A DNA stretch of 64,000 nucleotides from Shewanella profunda. GTDB taxonomy: Bacteria; Pseudomonadota; Gammaproteobacteria; Enterobacterales; Shewanellaceae. Shown one piece after another: positions 18,947 through 27,972 of this stretch. The notes below the pieces were generated by a model. That model made no database searches. It saw only the letters and a list, made by a program, of their open reading frames with translations, and had not been told where the DNA came from. A program made the translations under genes and the position numbers. Location of the stretch: NCBI RefSeq assembly GCF_023283765.1, contig NZ_JAKILG010000007.1:62001-126000 (forward strand), read 5' to 3'. Every line of letters begins with the position of its first letter. Positions within the stretch are counted from its first letter, which is position 1.

Positions 18947-19247
18947 TCGGACGGGATCTGAACATCTGTGGCAACTTTTGGTAAGCATTATTTCATAAAC
19001 CTAAGCTGTTTATGTGGATAAAGAAAACGCCATTCACAGTATGATCCTTTACCAAAAACACATATTGAGCGAGTTAGGATCCTGCTAGGATCCTAACTCA
19101 TTTAACATCATCTAAATGCCTGTAGTTTCTACCCGATTGAATACGAATGGCGTAACTCTACAACACAAAATGATCGCACCTTAGCTCGCGCTTAGTTGCA
19201 ATGAATACATCCTAGGACTGCAAAATATTGCATCAGTATAGTGAGTG
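18947..19247. other. Intergenic region with perfect inverted repeat
   Basis: This gap separates the catabolic operon from the DksA-like gene and holds a perfect 12-bp inverted repeat (19071-19099). Nothing else with a recognisable function was seen. Confidence 0.5.
19071..19099. repeat. Perfect 12-bp inverted repeat with 5-nt loop
   Basis: GAGTTAGGATCC and GGATCCTAACTC pair perfectly across the loop TGCTA. No T-run follows on either side, so a Rho-independent terminator is unlikely to be efficient. The symmetrical arms suit a bidirectional barrier or a protein-binding site between convergent genes. Confidence 0.65.
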
Positions 19248-19586
19248 TTATGTTTGGGCGCAGTGAATACAACGGGTCACGGTAGGATCGAACTTAAGTC
19301 GATTCAAATCGATATCTTCGCCACAGACAAAGCACTCACCATATTCATCGCTATTTATTCGCAATAATGCGCCTTCGATAACCTGTAATTGATGTTGCTT
19401 ACGCCGCGCGGCTTCCAATCCCATTTGCTGTCCTTGCAGTGCATCCATGCGTGAGAGGCGTCCGAGTCGTGATTGGTCGAGTTCAACCACTTGAGTATCA
19501 TTGGTTTCTGCCGCGATCTGCGCTAACAAGCTTTGATACATTTGCTGTAACTGTAAATGCAGTTGCTGTTTTAGCTGTTCGTTCAT
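19248..19586 (-). CDS. DksA/TraR-family C4 zinc-finger protein
   Basis: This 112-residue protein is shorter than E. coli DksA (151). It has an N-terminal coiled coil (about 1-75) and a C4 zinc finger CFVCG followed by CIHC near the C-terminus, the DksA/TraR signature. Such proteins bind the secondary channel of RNA polymerase or act as small Zn-finger regulators. The acidic DxxDA tip of classical DksA is not evident, although SRMDALQG sits near the expected place. A GGAGGT ribosome site precedes ATG 19586. It is likely transcribed independently of the universal stress gene upstream. Confidence 0.85.
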   Translation of the reverse strand: MNEQLKQQLHLQLQQMYQSLLAQIAAETNDTQVVELDQSRLGRLSRMDALQGQQMGLEAARRKQHQLQVIEGALLRINSDEYGECFVCGEDIDLNRLKFDPTVTRCIHCAQT

Positions 19587-19678
19587 CTCACCTCCAAAAC
19601 TTAAGTGTCAGACTCTATTCCTAATATTTTGCACCTATGAGTGCCATAGACACCCATAAGCACAAATATCAACATCTG

Positions 19679-20533
19679 TTAGCGCAACAATAACAAGGGG
19701 ATATGGCTTTTGCTGATCATCCTTGTAGTGTTACTACCCACGAAAAATTCCCGAATACGCGAATGTCCGTAGGCGCCCATCACCATAAGATCGATTTGAT
19801 GTGCAACTTGATAAGCCTCTAGCGCCGTTTGCACCTCTCCCTGACAAACTGCTGTGATCACATTGAAATTCGCTTGAAGCAGAGCCTCTGTCACTAAGTT
19901 CAATTCAGTTATGGCCTGGGATTGATTGTCAGACACCATCACCAAATGACACTCAAGTCCCTTTAGCAGTGGACTAGTCGCAACGCGATTGAGGGCTTTT
20001 TTCGCAGTTGCGCTGCCATCATAGGCGATCATAAATCGCTTTGGCGCTTGAAATTCAGCCATCACCACTAAAATAGGTTGTTTAAGTGTACGAATAACAC
20101 TTTCTAGATGGCTGCCAATGGCCTGTGCCTGATCCTGATGTTGCTCCCCCTGACGCCCCATCACCACCAATCTTGCATGGTATTCCTGCTCTAACAGGGT
20201 TTCCACTAAGTCACCATGGCGCTGCAAGGTTTCAACGACGACATTAGGTTGGCTCTCAACAACACGGGCCCTTGCATCTTGCAGCATATACTTACCCTGC
20301 TCGAGCGCCAGTTTGCCTCGGCGCTCTTCGAGCTCAACCATTTCATTGAGCAAGTGCTCCCGCGTACCTAGGCCAATATTTCCCGATAGATTTGACTCTA
20401 TCGGATAAGCTGATTTATCTAATACATGCAATAGGGTCACTGGAGCATCCAGTTGCAGAGCGGCCCAGCCACTGGCATCACATACGGCGAGTGTCGCTTT
20501 TGAACCGTCGATACAGGCAATCACATTTGTCAT
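19679..20533 (-). CDS. Universal stress protein with two Usp domains
   Basis: The 284-residue protein consists of two tandem UspA domains (about 1-145 and 155-284). Each has a nucleotide-binding-like signature: MGRQGEQHQ ending in GSHLESVIR in the first, and MGAYGHSRIREFFVGSNTT in the second. The second keeps the G-2x-G-9x-G(S/T) ATP-binding pattern well, while the first is more degenerate. It follows the SulP transporter gene on the same strand with 32 bp between them. USP-SulP pairs are common, suggesting stress-linked control of anion or bicarbonate uptake. Confidence 0.9.
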   Translation of the reverse strand: MTNVIACIDGSKATLAVCDASGWAALQLDAPVTLLHVLDKSAYPIESNLSGNIGLGTREHLLNEMVELEERRGKLALEQGKYMLQDARARVVESQPNVVVETLQRHGDLVETLLEQEYHARLVVMGRQGEQHQDQAQAIGSHLESVIRTLKQPILVVMAEFQAPKRFMIAYDGSATAKKALNRVATSPLLKGLECHLVMVSDNQSQAITELNLVTEALLQANFNVITAVCQGEVQTALEAYQVAHQIDLMVMGAYGHSRIREFFVGSNTTRMISKSHIPLLLLR

Positions 20534-20565
20534 CGTTATTTTCCTTTTTACTGTGTTGCTAGGGA

Positions 20566-22056
20566 TTAGTGACCAGACATTATTTTTTCAACTTCTTCTG
20601 GCTTATCGTGTACCCCAAATTTATCTACTATGGTTGCGCTGGCTTCGTTAAGGCCAATCAACTCAACCTCAGTCCCCTCGCGGCGGAATTTAATCACTAC
20701 CTTATCGAGGGCCGATACCGCAGTAATATCCCAAAAATGTGCTTGAGATAGATCGATCGTCACCTTATCAACCACTTCCCTAAAATCAAATGAATTGCTG
20801 AACTTATCTGCCGAGGCAAAAAAGACTTGGCCAATAATTTGGTAATGACGACCCGTGTCGGCGCTAGTGTTCGTACTCTTGACCACCATAAAACGCCCCA
20901 CTTTATTGGCAAAGAATAGGGAAGCGAGTAACACTCCTACAAATACCCCAATCGCTAAGTTATGGGTAGCTACCACCACCACAACTGTTGCCACCATCAC
21001 AAGGTTGGTCGACATAGGGTGATGTTTAAGATTACGAATTGAATCCCAAGAGAAGGTACCGATAGATACCATGATCATCACGGCAACCAGTGCAGCCATG
21101 GGGATAAGCTTTAACCATTCGCCGAGGAATACGATCAAGATAAGTAAAAATACGCCTGCAGAAAAGGTCGATAACCGTCCACGACCACCGGATTTAACAT
21201 TGATGATCGACTGACCAATCATGGCACAACCTGCCATACCACCCATTAAACCCGCACCAATATTGGCAATACCTTGGCCCTTGCACTCGCGGTTCTTATC
21301 GCTTTGGGTATCGGTTAAGTCATCGACTATGGTGGCAGTCATCATAGATTCCAATAAACCGACTACTGCAAGACCTGCCGAGTAAGGGAAGATGATCATC
21401 AAAGTTTCAAAGGTTAATGGCACATCAGGCCAAAGGAAAATAGGCAAAGTATCAGGCAGTTGTCCCATATCGCCAACAGTGCGGATATCGACCCCCATAT
21501 ACACAGCAAATACAGTTAACGCCACAATACAGACTAAAGGCGAAGGTAAGGATTTACCTATCACAGGGATTAACGGGAATAAATAGATAATGCCAAGACC
21601 TGCAATCGTCATCGCATACACATGCCAAGTCACATCGGTAAGCTCAGGCAATTGGGCCATAAAGATTAAAATTGCCAGTGCATTCACAAAGCCAGTCACT
21701 ACAGAGCGGGACACAAAACGCATCAAGCTACCTAACTTTAAGTAACCCGCGCCAATTTGCAACACGCCGGTTAATAGGGTCGCCGCGAGTAAATATTCAA
21801 GACCATGCTCCTTCACTAAGGTCACCATCAACAGCGCCATAGCGCCCGTTGCGGCAGAGATCATGCCTGGGCGCCCCCCTGTAAACGCGATAACCACAGC
21901 GATACAGAATGAAGCATACAGGCCGACCTTTGGATCTACCCCAGCGATAATGGAAAAGGCAATCGCCTCAGGGATTAATGCCAGTGCAACGACAAGGCCG
22001 GCTAACAGATCTCCACGTATGTTGGAGAACCATTCTTTTTTCATGGTTTGTATCAT
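20566..22056 (-). CDS. SulP-family inorganic anion transporter
   Basis: The transporter of about 496 residues has 10-12 membrane segments (about 15-385) and a C-terminal cytoplasmic STAS domain (about 390-495). SulP motifs include the opening [15 protein letters not shown] and the block [15 protein letters not shown]. Substrates in the family include sulfate, bicarbonate and dicarboxylates, and the specific ion is not readable. ATG 22056 (MIQTMKK) is chosen because GAGAG lies just upstream; a GTG at 22065 is an alternative. Its probable operon partner is the downstream universal stress gene. Confidence 0.9.
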   Translation of the reverse strand: MIQTMKKEWFSNIRGDLLAGLVVALALIPEAIAFSIIAGVDPKVGLYASFCIAVVIAFTGGRPGMISAATGAMALLMVTLVKEHGLEYLLAATLLTGVLQIGAGYLKLGSLMRFVSRSVVTGFVNALAILIFMAQLPELTDVTWHVYAMTIAGLGIIYLFPLIPVIGKSLPSPLVCIVALTVFAVYMGVDIRTVGDMGQLPDTLPIFLWPDVPLTFETLMIIFPYSAGLAVVGLLESMMTATIVDDLTDTQSDKNRECKGQGIANIGAGLMGGMAGCAMIGQSIINVKSGGRGRLSTFSAGVFLLILIVFLGEWLKLIPMAALVAVMIMVSIGTFSWDSIRNLKHHPMSTNLVMVATVVVVVATHNLAIGVFVGVLLASLFFANKVGRFMVVKSTNTSADTGRHYQIIGQVFFASADKFSNSFDFREVVDKVTIDLSQAHFWDITAVSALDKVVIKFRREGTEVELIGLNEASATIVDKFGVHDKPEEVEKIMSGH

Positions 22057-22469
22057 TTCTCTCACTCTGTTTAAAATTTAGTCATTTATTCCAATAATAT
22101 AAGCTAACGCTAGCCATACACATGGGTGTGTAACGGCAAAAGTTTTTATCGTCAATATGACGAATCGATATTGGATTTATGGGGGTACAACAAAACTACC
22201 CAGAAGGTAGGTACTACAGACGGACCTTAGCGATCCAAAAAGGAGGGTTAAACTAATGCGGCTTAATGCTTATCACTGAAAAATAACCTTGTTAATACGA
22301 GTAAACTCAGACTTAAATGAATTGAAAATAGTTGTGCGATTTGAAATAGCGACACAATCACTTGCATAAAACAGGCCCAAGTATAATGCGGTTATTGATC
22401 AAAATCAAAGTACTTCAATAAAGAAAAGGTGGGAACTCCCGTGTAGGAAGTCCCCATCTTTCATATCAA
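22057..22469. other. Intergenic region between sulP and a small periplasmic gene
   Basis: This region holds the sulP promoter side, a terminator near 22428-22458 for the gene to its right, and an orphan strong ribosome site (AGGAGGG, 22241-22247) followed by a seven-codon reading frame at 22256-22279. No other gene was recognised. Confidence 0.4.
22428..22458 (-). terminator. Rho-independent terminator of the small periplasmic gene
   Basis: A GC-rich imperfect stem (GGTGGGAACTCCC pairing with GGAAGTCCCCATC) lies just past the stop of the minus-strand gene at 22470. On the minus strand it is followed by a TTTTCTTTATT tract, the normal terminator layout. Confidence 0.7.
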
Positions 22470-22745
22470 TTAATTAGCTTTTACTTTAGCTAAATACTCA
22501 TCTAAGGTTTGTTGATCTGCTGATTTAACAGTCATTCCCTTAGGACCAGCGCCGATCACTGTAAATTGCTTTGCTGGTTCACCATGCTGTTTAAACTCAG
22601 TTAACTCAGCCGAATTCTCTTTAAACACCCATAGACGACCATCTTCTACTTCAGTGACAAAACCCGGTAAATCGAACTCGCTAGCGTGAGCAACACAAGC
22701 AAATAATCCTAAACCAAGCAGTGACATTAACGCTGTTTTTTTCAT
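22470..22745 (-). CDS. Small exported protein of unknown function
   Basis: I do not recognise the family. The 91-residue product begins with a clear signal peptide (MKKTALMSLLGLGLFACVAHA) cleaved before SEFDLPG, giving a mature protein of about 70 residues rich in charged residues and without cysteine. GAGGAT lies upstream of ATG 22745, so upstream in-frame starts were not used. About 65 bp upstream is an ACATATGAAATAT palindrome resembling the putative ArsR operators before arsC and arsD. It may therefore be arsenic-inducible, but its role is unknown. Confidence 0.7.
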   Translation of the reverse strand: MKKTALMSLLGLGLFACVAHASEFDLPGFVTEVEDGRLWVFKENSAELTEFKQHGEPAKQFTVIGAGPKGMTVKSADQQTLDEYLAKVKAN

Positions 22746-22808
22746 ATTGATATCCTCATTTGGAGACATAGGTGTCATTTAACTGTCTTTATGTAACACC
22801 GCCAGAGT

Positions 22809-22832
22809 ACATATGAAATATTACATATATGT
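22809..22832. promoter_or_regulatory. Putative ArsR-type operator
   Basis: ACATATGAAATATTACATAT plus the following ATGT forms an imperfect palindrome whose left half is identical to the perfect palindrome at 27561-27582. It lies between arsJ and the small exported gene, upstream of the latter. The regulator is inferred to be the ArsR at 27625-27972. Confidence 0.5.
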
Positions 22833-22876
22833 TAATTCAGATGTAATTTATGACATTTTTTCGCGTTTAATGCCTT

Positions 22877-24115
22877 TTATATCGCTCTATGTCTTGGAAG
22901 CTTAATTGAGATAAGCGCCGCTAACGCAATAAATACCGCCGATATCCACAGACAAGCCGCCATGCCATACACTTGATACACCCAGCCAGACAGCACTGTC
23001 CCGATCAAGCGTCCCATAGCATTAGCCATGTAGTAAAAACCCACATCTAAAGACACGCCGTCTTCATCGGCATAACTGACGATAAGATAGCTGTGTAATG
23101 AAGAGTTGATAGCGAATAAGGCCCCAAACAGCATTAATCCCCAAATCAGTATATTCGCGGCATGGAAGTCATAACTTATTGCCAGTGCAATGCATGCCGG
23201 CACTATGCTCAATATCGCCGCCCAACCTAAGGCGCTACGCCCATCGGGAACCTTGTTTTTGCCCGTCTGCTTAGTACCGGTAAATCTGGGCGCAAAACCT
23301 TGCACTATGCCGTAAGCTATCACCCAGAGTGCGAGAAAACCGCCGACATACCAATGATCCCAACCAAAGGTTGAGGCCAAATAAACGGGTAAAGCCACCA
23401 CAAACCACACATCCCGCGCACCAAACAAAAACATGCGTGCGGCAGAAAGCGTGTTTACCGCCGGACTCTTAGAGAAAATTTCCGTGAACTTAGGTTTGTT
23501 TTTAGCTTTACCTAAATCGCGCTGCAAACTTAACAGACTAAAAATCCACACCAGCAATAGACCAATCGCCATACCTAACACGGCATACTGAAATCCAAAC
23601 AGGGTCAGCAAGGCGCCACCTAAGAAGAACCCCGCACCCTTTAGCGCATTTTTGGAACCAGTGAGCATGGCAACCCACTTATACAGCTCACCCTGAGCAT
23701 CATTGGGCACCAACAACTTAATACTGCTTTTAGCACTCATTTTATTGAGATCTTTAGCGATACCTGACAAGGCCTGCGCCGCCATCACCCAAGCAACCGT
23801 AAGCATACCGCTAGGCACAAGCAGCATGCTAAGGGCAACAATCTGCATAAACAGACCCACATTCATGGTCTTATTTAGTCCTAAACGCGCCCCGAGCCAG
23901 CCGCCGACTAAGTTCGTTACCACCCCGAAGATTTCATAGAAGAGGAATAGCATGGCAATTTGCAGCGGGCTATAACCTAAGCCATAAAAATAGAGCACCA
24001 CTAACATACGTAATGCACCATCGGTGAGCGTGAATGCCCAATAGTTGCCTGTGACCACCAAATACTGGCGGATCTCGGGTGATATGTTAGACAAGAACCC
24101 TGTCAGCTTACCCAT
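22877..24115 (-). CDS. arsJ: ArsJ, 1-arseno-3-phosphoglycerate efflux MFS transporter
   Basis: This 412-residue major facilitator with about 12 membrane helices is recognisable as ArsJ from its sequence and its position 5 bp after a GAPDH gene within an ars operon. In the known pathway GAPDH uses arsenate in place of phosphate to form 1-arseno-3-phosphoglycerate, which ArsJ exports. The extracellular product then breaks down, so arsenate is extruded without reduction. A gap follows before the small exported gene. Confidence 0.92.
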   Translation of the reverse strand: MGKLTGFLSNISPEIRQYLVVTGNYWAFTLTDGALRMLVVLYFYGLGYSPLQIAMLFLFYEIFGVVTNLVGGWLGARLGLNKTMNVGLFMQIVALSMLLVPSGMLTVAWVMAAQALSGIAKDLNKMSAKSSIKLLVPNDAQGELYKWVAMLTGSKNALKGAGFFLGGALLTLFGFQYAVLGMAIGLLLVWIFSLLSLQRDLGKAKNKPKFTEIFSKSPAVNTLSAARMFLFGARDVWFVVALPVYLASTFGWDHWYVGGFLALWVIAYGIVQGFAPRFTGTKQTGKNKVPDGRSALGWAAILSIVPACIALAISYDFHAANILIWGLMLFGALFAINSSLHSYLIVSYADEDGVSLDVGFYYMANAMGRLIGTVLSGWVYQVYGMAACLWISAVFIALAALISIKLPRHRAI

Positions 24116-24120
24116 AAAGC

Positions 24121-25131
24121 CTATGCCTTATCCATCAGACCGACCATACGGGCCAGTTCGACAGTGCGATTGGCATAGCCCCACTCGTTATCATACCAAG
24201 CGTAGAGTTTGACCTGAGTGCCATTGATAATCATGGTCGATAACGCATCGATAATGCTCGAACGGGGATCGGTTTTATAATCGACCGAGACTAATGGACG
24301 TTCCTCATAACCTAAAATGCCTTTTAGCGGTCCGTCTGCCGCTTCTTTTAACAGGCGATTGACTTCAGCTTCGGTCGTTTTGCGACTCACCTCAAACACG
24401 CAATCGGTTAATGAGGCATTCGCAAGCGGCACCCGCACGGCATGGCCGTTGAGCTTACCTTTAAGTTCAGGGAAAATATGGGTAATGGCCGTCGCCGAGC
24501 CCGTTGTCGTAGGGATTAGGCTTAAACCACAGGCCCGCGCACGGCGAAGATCTTTGTGCGGCGCATCTAAAATAGTTTGAGTGTTGGTAATATCGTGAAT
24601 AGTCGTCATGGAACCATGCACTATGCCGAGGTTTTCGTGGATCACTTTGACGATTGGCGCCAAACAGTTAGTGGTACAGGAGGCCGCGGTTACAATCGGA
24701 TGAATAGCTTTGTCATAGAGTTGATGATTCACCCCCATGACGACGTTTAACACGCCCTCTTCTTTAACAGGCGCAGTGACTACAACGCGTTTAACGCCTT
24801 GATCTAAATAAGCTTGTAGCACTTCTTTGGTTTTCATCTTACCCGAGGCTTCAATCACCACATCGCAGGCGGACCAATCGGTTTCGGCGATGATTTTATT
24901 GCGTGTACAGCTAATACGCTTGCCATCGATAATGATGTCATTACCCTCGGCATTGGCTTCGTACTGCCAGCGACCATGCACAGAGTCGAATGTCAGCAAA
25001 TGGGCTAAGGTCGCCGCATCCCCTGCGGGATCATTAATCTGCACAAATTCAACCTCATCCCAACCCCAAGCGGCGCGCAGCGCTAAACGTCCCATACGGC
25101 CAAAGCCATTAATCCCGATTTTGATTGTCAT
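24121..25131 (-). CDS. ArsJ-associated glyceraldehyde-3-phosphate dehydrogenase
   Basis: The 336-residue type I GAPDH has an N-terminal NAD-binding motif (INGFGRMGR), the catalytic cysteine in SCTTNCLAP (about residue 150) and a typical C-terminal WYDNEWGY. In an ars operon next to arsJ, its role is arsenate-dependent oxidation of glyceraldehyde 3-phosphate to 1-arseno-3-phosphoglycerate. ATG 25131 ([11 protein letters not shown]) is chosen since AAGGA lies 7 bp upstream; the GTG five codons earlier would place that ribosome site inside the gene. Arsenate specificity is inferred from the context. Confidence 0.93.
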   Translation of the reverse strand: MTIKIGINGFGRMGRLALRAAWGWDEVEFVQINDPAGDAATLAHLLTFDSVHGRWQYEANAEGNDIIIDGKRISCTRNKIIAETDWSACDVVIEASGKMKTKEVLQAYLDQGVKRVVVTAPVKEEGVLNVVMGVNHQLYDKAIHPIVTAASCTTNCLAPIVKVIHENLGIVHGSMTTIHDITNTQTILDAPHKDLRRARACGLSLIPTTTGSATAITHIFPELKGKLNGHAVRVPLANASLTDCVFEVSRKTTEAEVNRLLKEAADGPLKGILGYEERPLVSVDYKTDPRSSIIDALSTMIINGTQVKLYAWYDNEWGYANRTVELARMVGLMDKA

Positions 25132-25187
25132 ACCTGTATCCTTCACACTCAGTTTTATATTAGGTGTTTTATATTATTTGTTTAAGA

Positions 25188-25679
25188 TTAAAGCGTTATC
25201 TGTTCGATATAGCCGCGCTGATGCACATTGGTTAAGGCATTAGGGCGAATCGATTGCACTTGGGTAATCACTTCAACCAAGGAGCCTCCCGCCAGTAACA
25301 GCAAGATTGCCGCCATTAACCCCGTGCGACCCGAACCACCGCGACAATGAATGGCAATCGTGGATTGGGTTTGCATCAGAGTCAGCAGCTCAGTCCTGTG
25401 CCGCGCAAACGCTCGCTCAAATTCCTCTGCGGGGGCGGCATCATCTTCTATAGGTAAATGCAACCAAAGGATCCCCGCTTCACGGCAGATCTCGGGCAAT
25501 AATGCTGCACCAAATGACTGCAATTCGGCCAACGGCATCAAGGTAATGATGACGTCAGTCCCCGCATCTTTAAGATTGGCAACTGCATCCGCTAGGGGGA
25601 CAGATTTAGTCCCAGGGCAAGGGGTAAAAATCAACCTAGCGCCACTGTCTAGGGGCAAAATATCAAATGGATGTGACAT
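25188..25679 (-). CDS. Protein-tyrosine / dual-specificity phosphatase-like protein
   Basis: The 163-residue Cys-dependent phosphatase has the P-loop HCRGGSGRTG (CX5R, about residues 110-119) and an upstream DDAAPAEEF stretch where the general acid Asp would be expected. The fold resembles CDKN3/dual-specificity phosphatases rather than low-molecular-weight arsenate reductases. It lies in the middle of an ars operon, between the thioredoxin-like gene (7 bp) and GAPDH (56 bp). Since arsenate is a phosphate analogue, it might hydrolyse an arseno- or phospho-ester or regulate glycolytic flux, but no function is shown. Confidence 0.8.
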   Translation of the reverse strand: MSHPFDILPLDSGARLIFTPCPGTKSVPLADAVANLKDAGTDVIITLMPLAELQSFGAALLPEICREAGILWLHLPIEDDAAPAEEFERAFARHRTELLTLMQTQSTIAIHCRGGSGRTGLMAAILLLLAGGSLVEVITQVQSIRPNALTNVHQRGYIEQITL

Positions 25680-25686
25680 TTAAGTG

Positions 25687-25923
25687 TTACTCCCCAAACC
25701 AGGATTCAATCATATCTCTAGGGGGAATTGAGCCCCAATGCACTAGCTTCTCATCAATCACCACCGCAGGCGTACTCATCACCTTATAATCCATGATGAC
25801 TTCTGGATTAGTTTCCTTCACCAGAGAAATACCGATGCCCTTCTCGTTTGCAATGGCCGTAATGATCTCGGCTGTTTTAGTGCATTTAGCGCACCCACTA
25901 CCTAATACTTTGATGTTTAACAT
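25687..25923 (-). CDS. Small thioredoxin-like (redox-active disulfide) protein
   Basis: This 78-residue glutaredoxin-like protein of the TM0996/MTH895 type carries the active-site motif GSGCAKC near residues 8-14 and VMSTPAVVID with the cis-Pro. Such proteins occur beside DUF318-type permeases in arsenic operons and may deliver electrons or bind trivalent arsenic through the CxxC. ATG 25923 is preferred. A GTG at 25938 overlapping the permease stop (GTGA) would couple the genes and cannot be excluded. A paralogue sits in the ArsEFG-like block at 39599-39841. Confidence 0.87.
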   Translation of the reverse strand: MLNIKVLGSGCAKCTKTAEIITAIANEKGIGISLVKETNPEVIMDYKVMSTPAVVIDEKLVHWGSIPPRDMIESWFGE

Positions 25924-25934
25924 TTTTATAATTC

Positions 25935-26933
25935 TCACAAAATGGGGCTGATCCCGTTAAATATCCAACCTATTAAGGTGAATGAAATCAGTAAAATGGC
26001 AAAAACGATGGCCAGCAAACGCCATTGCATCACCTGCTTGAGCAAAATAAATTCGGGGAAACTGGCGGCAACCGTAGACATACAAAATGCCAATGTTGTC
26101 CCTACGGGTAAGCCATTAATGATAAGGCTCTCCATGATGGGGATAACCCCTGTGGCATTGGAATACAGGGGAATGCCAATCAATACCGCCGCAGGAACCG
26201 ACCACCATTGGCCATCGCCTAAGTGGGCTTCAATCCAACCATCGGGAACGAATCCGTGGAGCGCGGCGCCAAGCCCGACCCCAATAATGACCCATTTCCA
26301 CACTCGACCAAAAATCTCTAGGGTCTCGCCTTTCGCAAACTCATGTCGCTCGGTTAACGTCATGGATGTTGATGTCATACCCTCGCCATTATCGTGGTTC
26401 GCTTGCGCCTTACCTTTTTCGAACGCTTTGGCGGCAAAGGACTGTAGCCAACGCTCGGCGCGAACCGTGTCTAAAAAAGCGCCCGCCAGCATACCCACTG
26501 ACATACCAACCAGCACGTATATCACAGTAAACTTCCAGCCCAACAGACTCACAAGCAACAGAATGGCCACTTCATTAATTAACGGCGAAGTGATCAAAAA
26601 CGCCATAGTGATCCCGACGGGGATCCCCGCGGAGGTGAAACCTAAAAAAACTGGAATGCTCGAACATGAGCAGAATGGGGTGACGGCGCCAAAGCCCGAT
26701 CCCATAAAATAACCGACAAAACGATTTTTACCCGCCAAGTAATCCCGAACGCGCTCGACATTGAGTGACGCCCTCACCAAAGCGATGACGTAAATCATTA
26801 GCAGCAGGAGCGCAAAAATCTTAGTGGTATCTTCAATAAAAAAATGGATGGTGTCGGCAAGCTTAGTATTGGGATCGAGGCCCATCACCCCAAAGGTTAA
26901 CCAACTCGCTAAATCTGAAAATATTTGCAGCAT
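25935..26933 (-). CDS. ArsP-like permease (DUF318/UPF0718 family)
   Basis: The inner-membrane permease of about 332 residues has 8 or more helices arranged in two halves separated by a cytoplasmic loop (about 165-205). The signature TPFCSCSSIP in the first half contains the cysteine pair that typifies ArsP-type permeases, which export trivalent organoarsenicals. It lies between arsC and the thioredoxin-like gene. AAGGAAG precedes ATG 26933, which rules out the longer upstream start. No acr3 is present in this operon, so the permease is the obvious exit route for arsenite or its conjugate. The substrate is inferred. Confidence 0.85.
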   Translation of the reverse strand: MLQIFSDLASWLTFGVMGLDPNTKLADTIHFFIEDTTKIFALLLLMIYVIALVRASLNVERVRDYLAGKNRFVGYFMGSGFGAVTPFCSCSSIPVFLGFTSAGIPVGITMAFLITSPLINEVAILLLVSLLGWKFTVIYVLVGMSVGMLAGAFLDTVRAERWLQSFAAKAFEKGKAQANHDNGEGMTSTSMTLTERHEFAKGETLEIFGRVWKWVIIGVGLGAALHGFVPDGWIEAHLGDGQWWSVPAAVLIGIPLYSNATGVIPIMESLIINGLPVGTTLAFCMSTVAASFPEFILLKQVMQWRLLAIVFAILLISFTLIGWIFNGISPIL

Positions 26934-27030
26934 AATCAAACTTCCTTGGAAAACATGAAAGCGGCACAGCAAAAATACTTATTATGTTGTTAATTGAATA
27001 ACAACCCACTTAAGCATTAGCGGCTGATCT

Positions 27031-27540
27031 TTATGTTAGTGGAAATTGGCTCGCAATTGACTCTAATGAAACCTTTTGAGCATCGATACCAGCCCAGAGC
27101 GGCAACGAGATTAACGCCTTAATACGGTTTTCAAGCGTGCCAATGACGCGGCTGAATTGCGCATCCATGTCGGTGGGATCCGTTGAGGTCGGATCCGGCA
27201 AACCCCAGTGCAGCTTGAGTGTTTGACCGAGCCACAAAGGACAGGTTTCTCCCGCGGCATTATCACATACGGTAATCACCAGATCGGGAGTGAAATCCGC
27301 CATCATATCCCAGCTTTTGCTGCTGAGCCCGTCGGTACGATAGCCTCTGCGTGCGAGCTGTAATAGGGTTTGTGGATGAACCACTCCCGCAGGATCGCTG
27401 CCTGCACTCGCAAACTGCCATTGCGCAACATCAGTCGCCAAAACCTGCTTAGCCACGAGATCTCGGCCTATAGCTTCGGCAAGAATACTGCGACAGGCAT
27501 TATGGGTGCATAAGAAAAGCACTTTAATAAAAGGTGCCAT
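27031..27540 (-). CDS. arsC: Arsenate reductase, low-molecular-weight phosphatase type
   Basis: The 169-residue thioredoxin-coupled arsenate reductase has the anion-binding P-loop CTHNACR (about residues 11-17) and a second redox pair in VCDNAAGETCP, as in the Staphylococcus/Bacillus class. It converts arsenate to arsenite for export. A C-terminal extension of about 30 residues is longer than usual. It is the first gene after the perfect ArsR-type palindrome, whose near edge lies 20 bp from its start. A second arsenate reductase occurs at 27965-28381, so the cluster carries two non-identical copies. Confidence 0.92.
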   Translation of the reverse strand: MAPFIKVLFLCTHNACRSILAEAIGRDLVAKQVLATDVAQWQFASAGSDPAGVVHPQTLLQLARRGYRTDGLSSKSWDMMADFTPDLVITVCDNAAGETCPLWLGQTLKLHWGLPDPTSTDPTDMDAQFSRVIGTLENRIKALISLPLWAGIDAQKVSLESIASQFPLT

Positions 27541-27560
27541 ATAAGCCTCTGGTCACTTTT

Positions 27561-27582
27561 AACATATGAAATTTCATATGTT
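27561..27582. promoter_or_regulatory. Perfect 22-bp palindrome, putative ArsR operator
   Basis: AACATATGAAATTTCATATG followed by TT is a perfect palindrome in the 84-bp gap between arsR and arsC on the minus strand. Closely related imperfect versions lie before arsD (32163-32182) and before the small exported gene (22809-22832). Its position and symmetry suit a dimeric ArsR repressor. Confidence 0.65.
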
Positions 27583-27624
27583 TTAAATTAAATTTTTTTA
27601 TTTAGTCGCTAGCAAAGATAGTCT

Positions 27625-27972
27625 TTAGCAGCAGGCTCTTGCACGCTCTGGACGCCCGCCCATCTTGCACAGGTTACGCATATTTTCTTCAAGGAAGACA
27701 GTGTTTTGGTTAGTGACTTCGCTTAACACTAACTTACTCCATTCGGGTAAATCGGCATTAATACGATAAAACACCCATTGCCCCTGACGGCGATCGACTA
27801 ATAAACCGCATTTACGCAATTGAGCTAGATGCCGCGAAATTTTAGGCTGGATCTCTTGCAATGCCTCGGTCAATTCACAGACACAGAGCTCACCCTCATG
27901 CTGGATCAACATCAAACAACGCAAGCGGGTTTCATCGGCTAAACATTTAAAAAACTGGGTCGGATTAATCAT
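27625..27972 (-). CDS. arsR: ArsR-family arsenic-responsive repressor
   Basis: The 115-residue winged-helix repressor carries the classical As(III) site CVCEL in the recognition-helix region (about residues 30-34) and ends in RARACC, a further cysteine pair. Binding of arsenite releases it from operator DNA. Its start overlaps the end of the upstream arsC-like gene by 8 bp. The perfect palindrome just downstream (27561-27582) precedes the next gene and is the most likely target. Related sites suggest it may also control arsDAB and the small exported gene. Confidence 0.92.
   Translation of the reverse strand: MINPTQFFKCLADETRLRCLMLIQHEGELCVCELTEALQEIQPKISRHLAQLRKCGLLVDRRQGQWVFYRINADLPEWSKLVLSEVTNQNTVFLEENMRNLCKMGGRPERARACC

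Noticed and set aside
22241..22279. Strong ribosome site followed by a seven-codon reading frame
   Set aside because: No downstream plus-strand gene to regulate; most likely chance.
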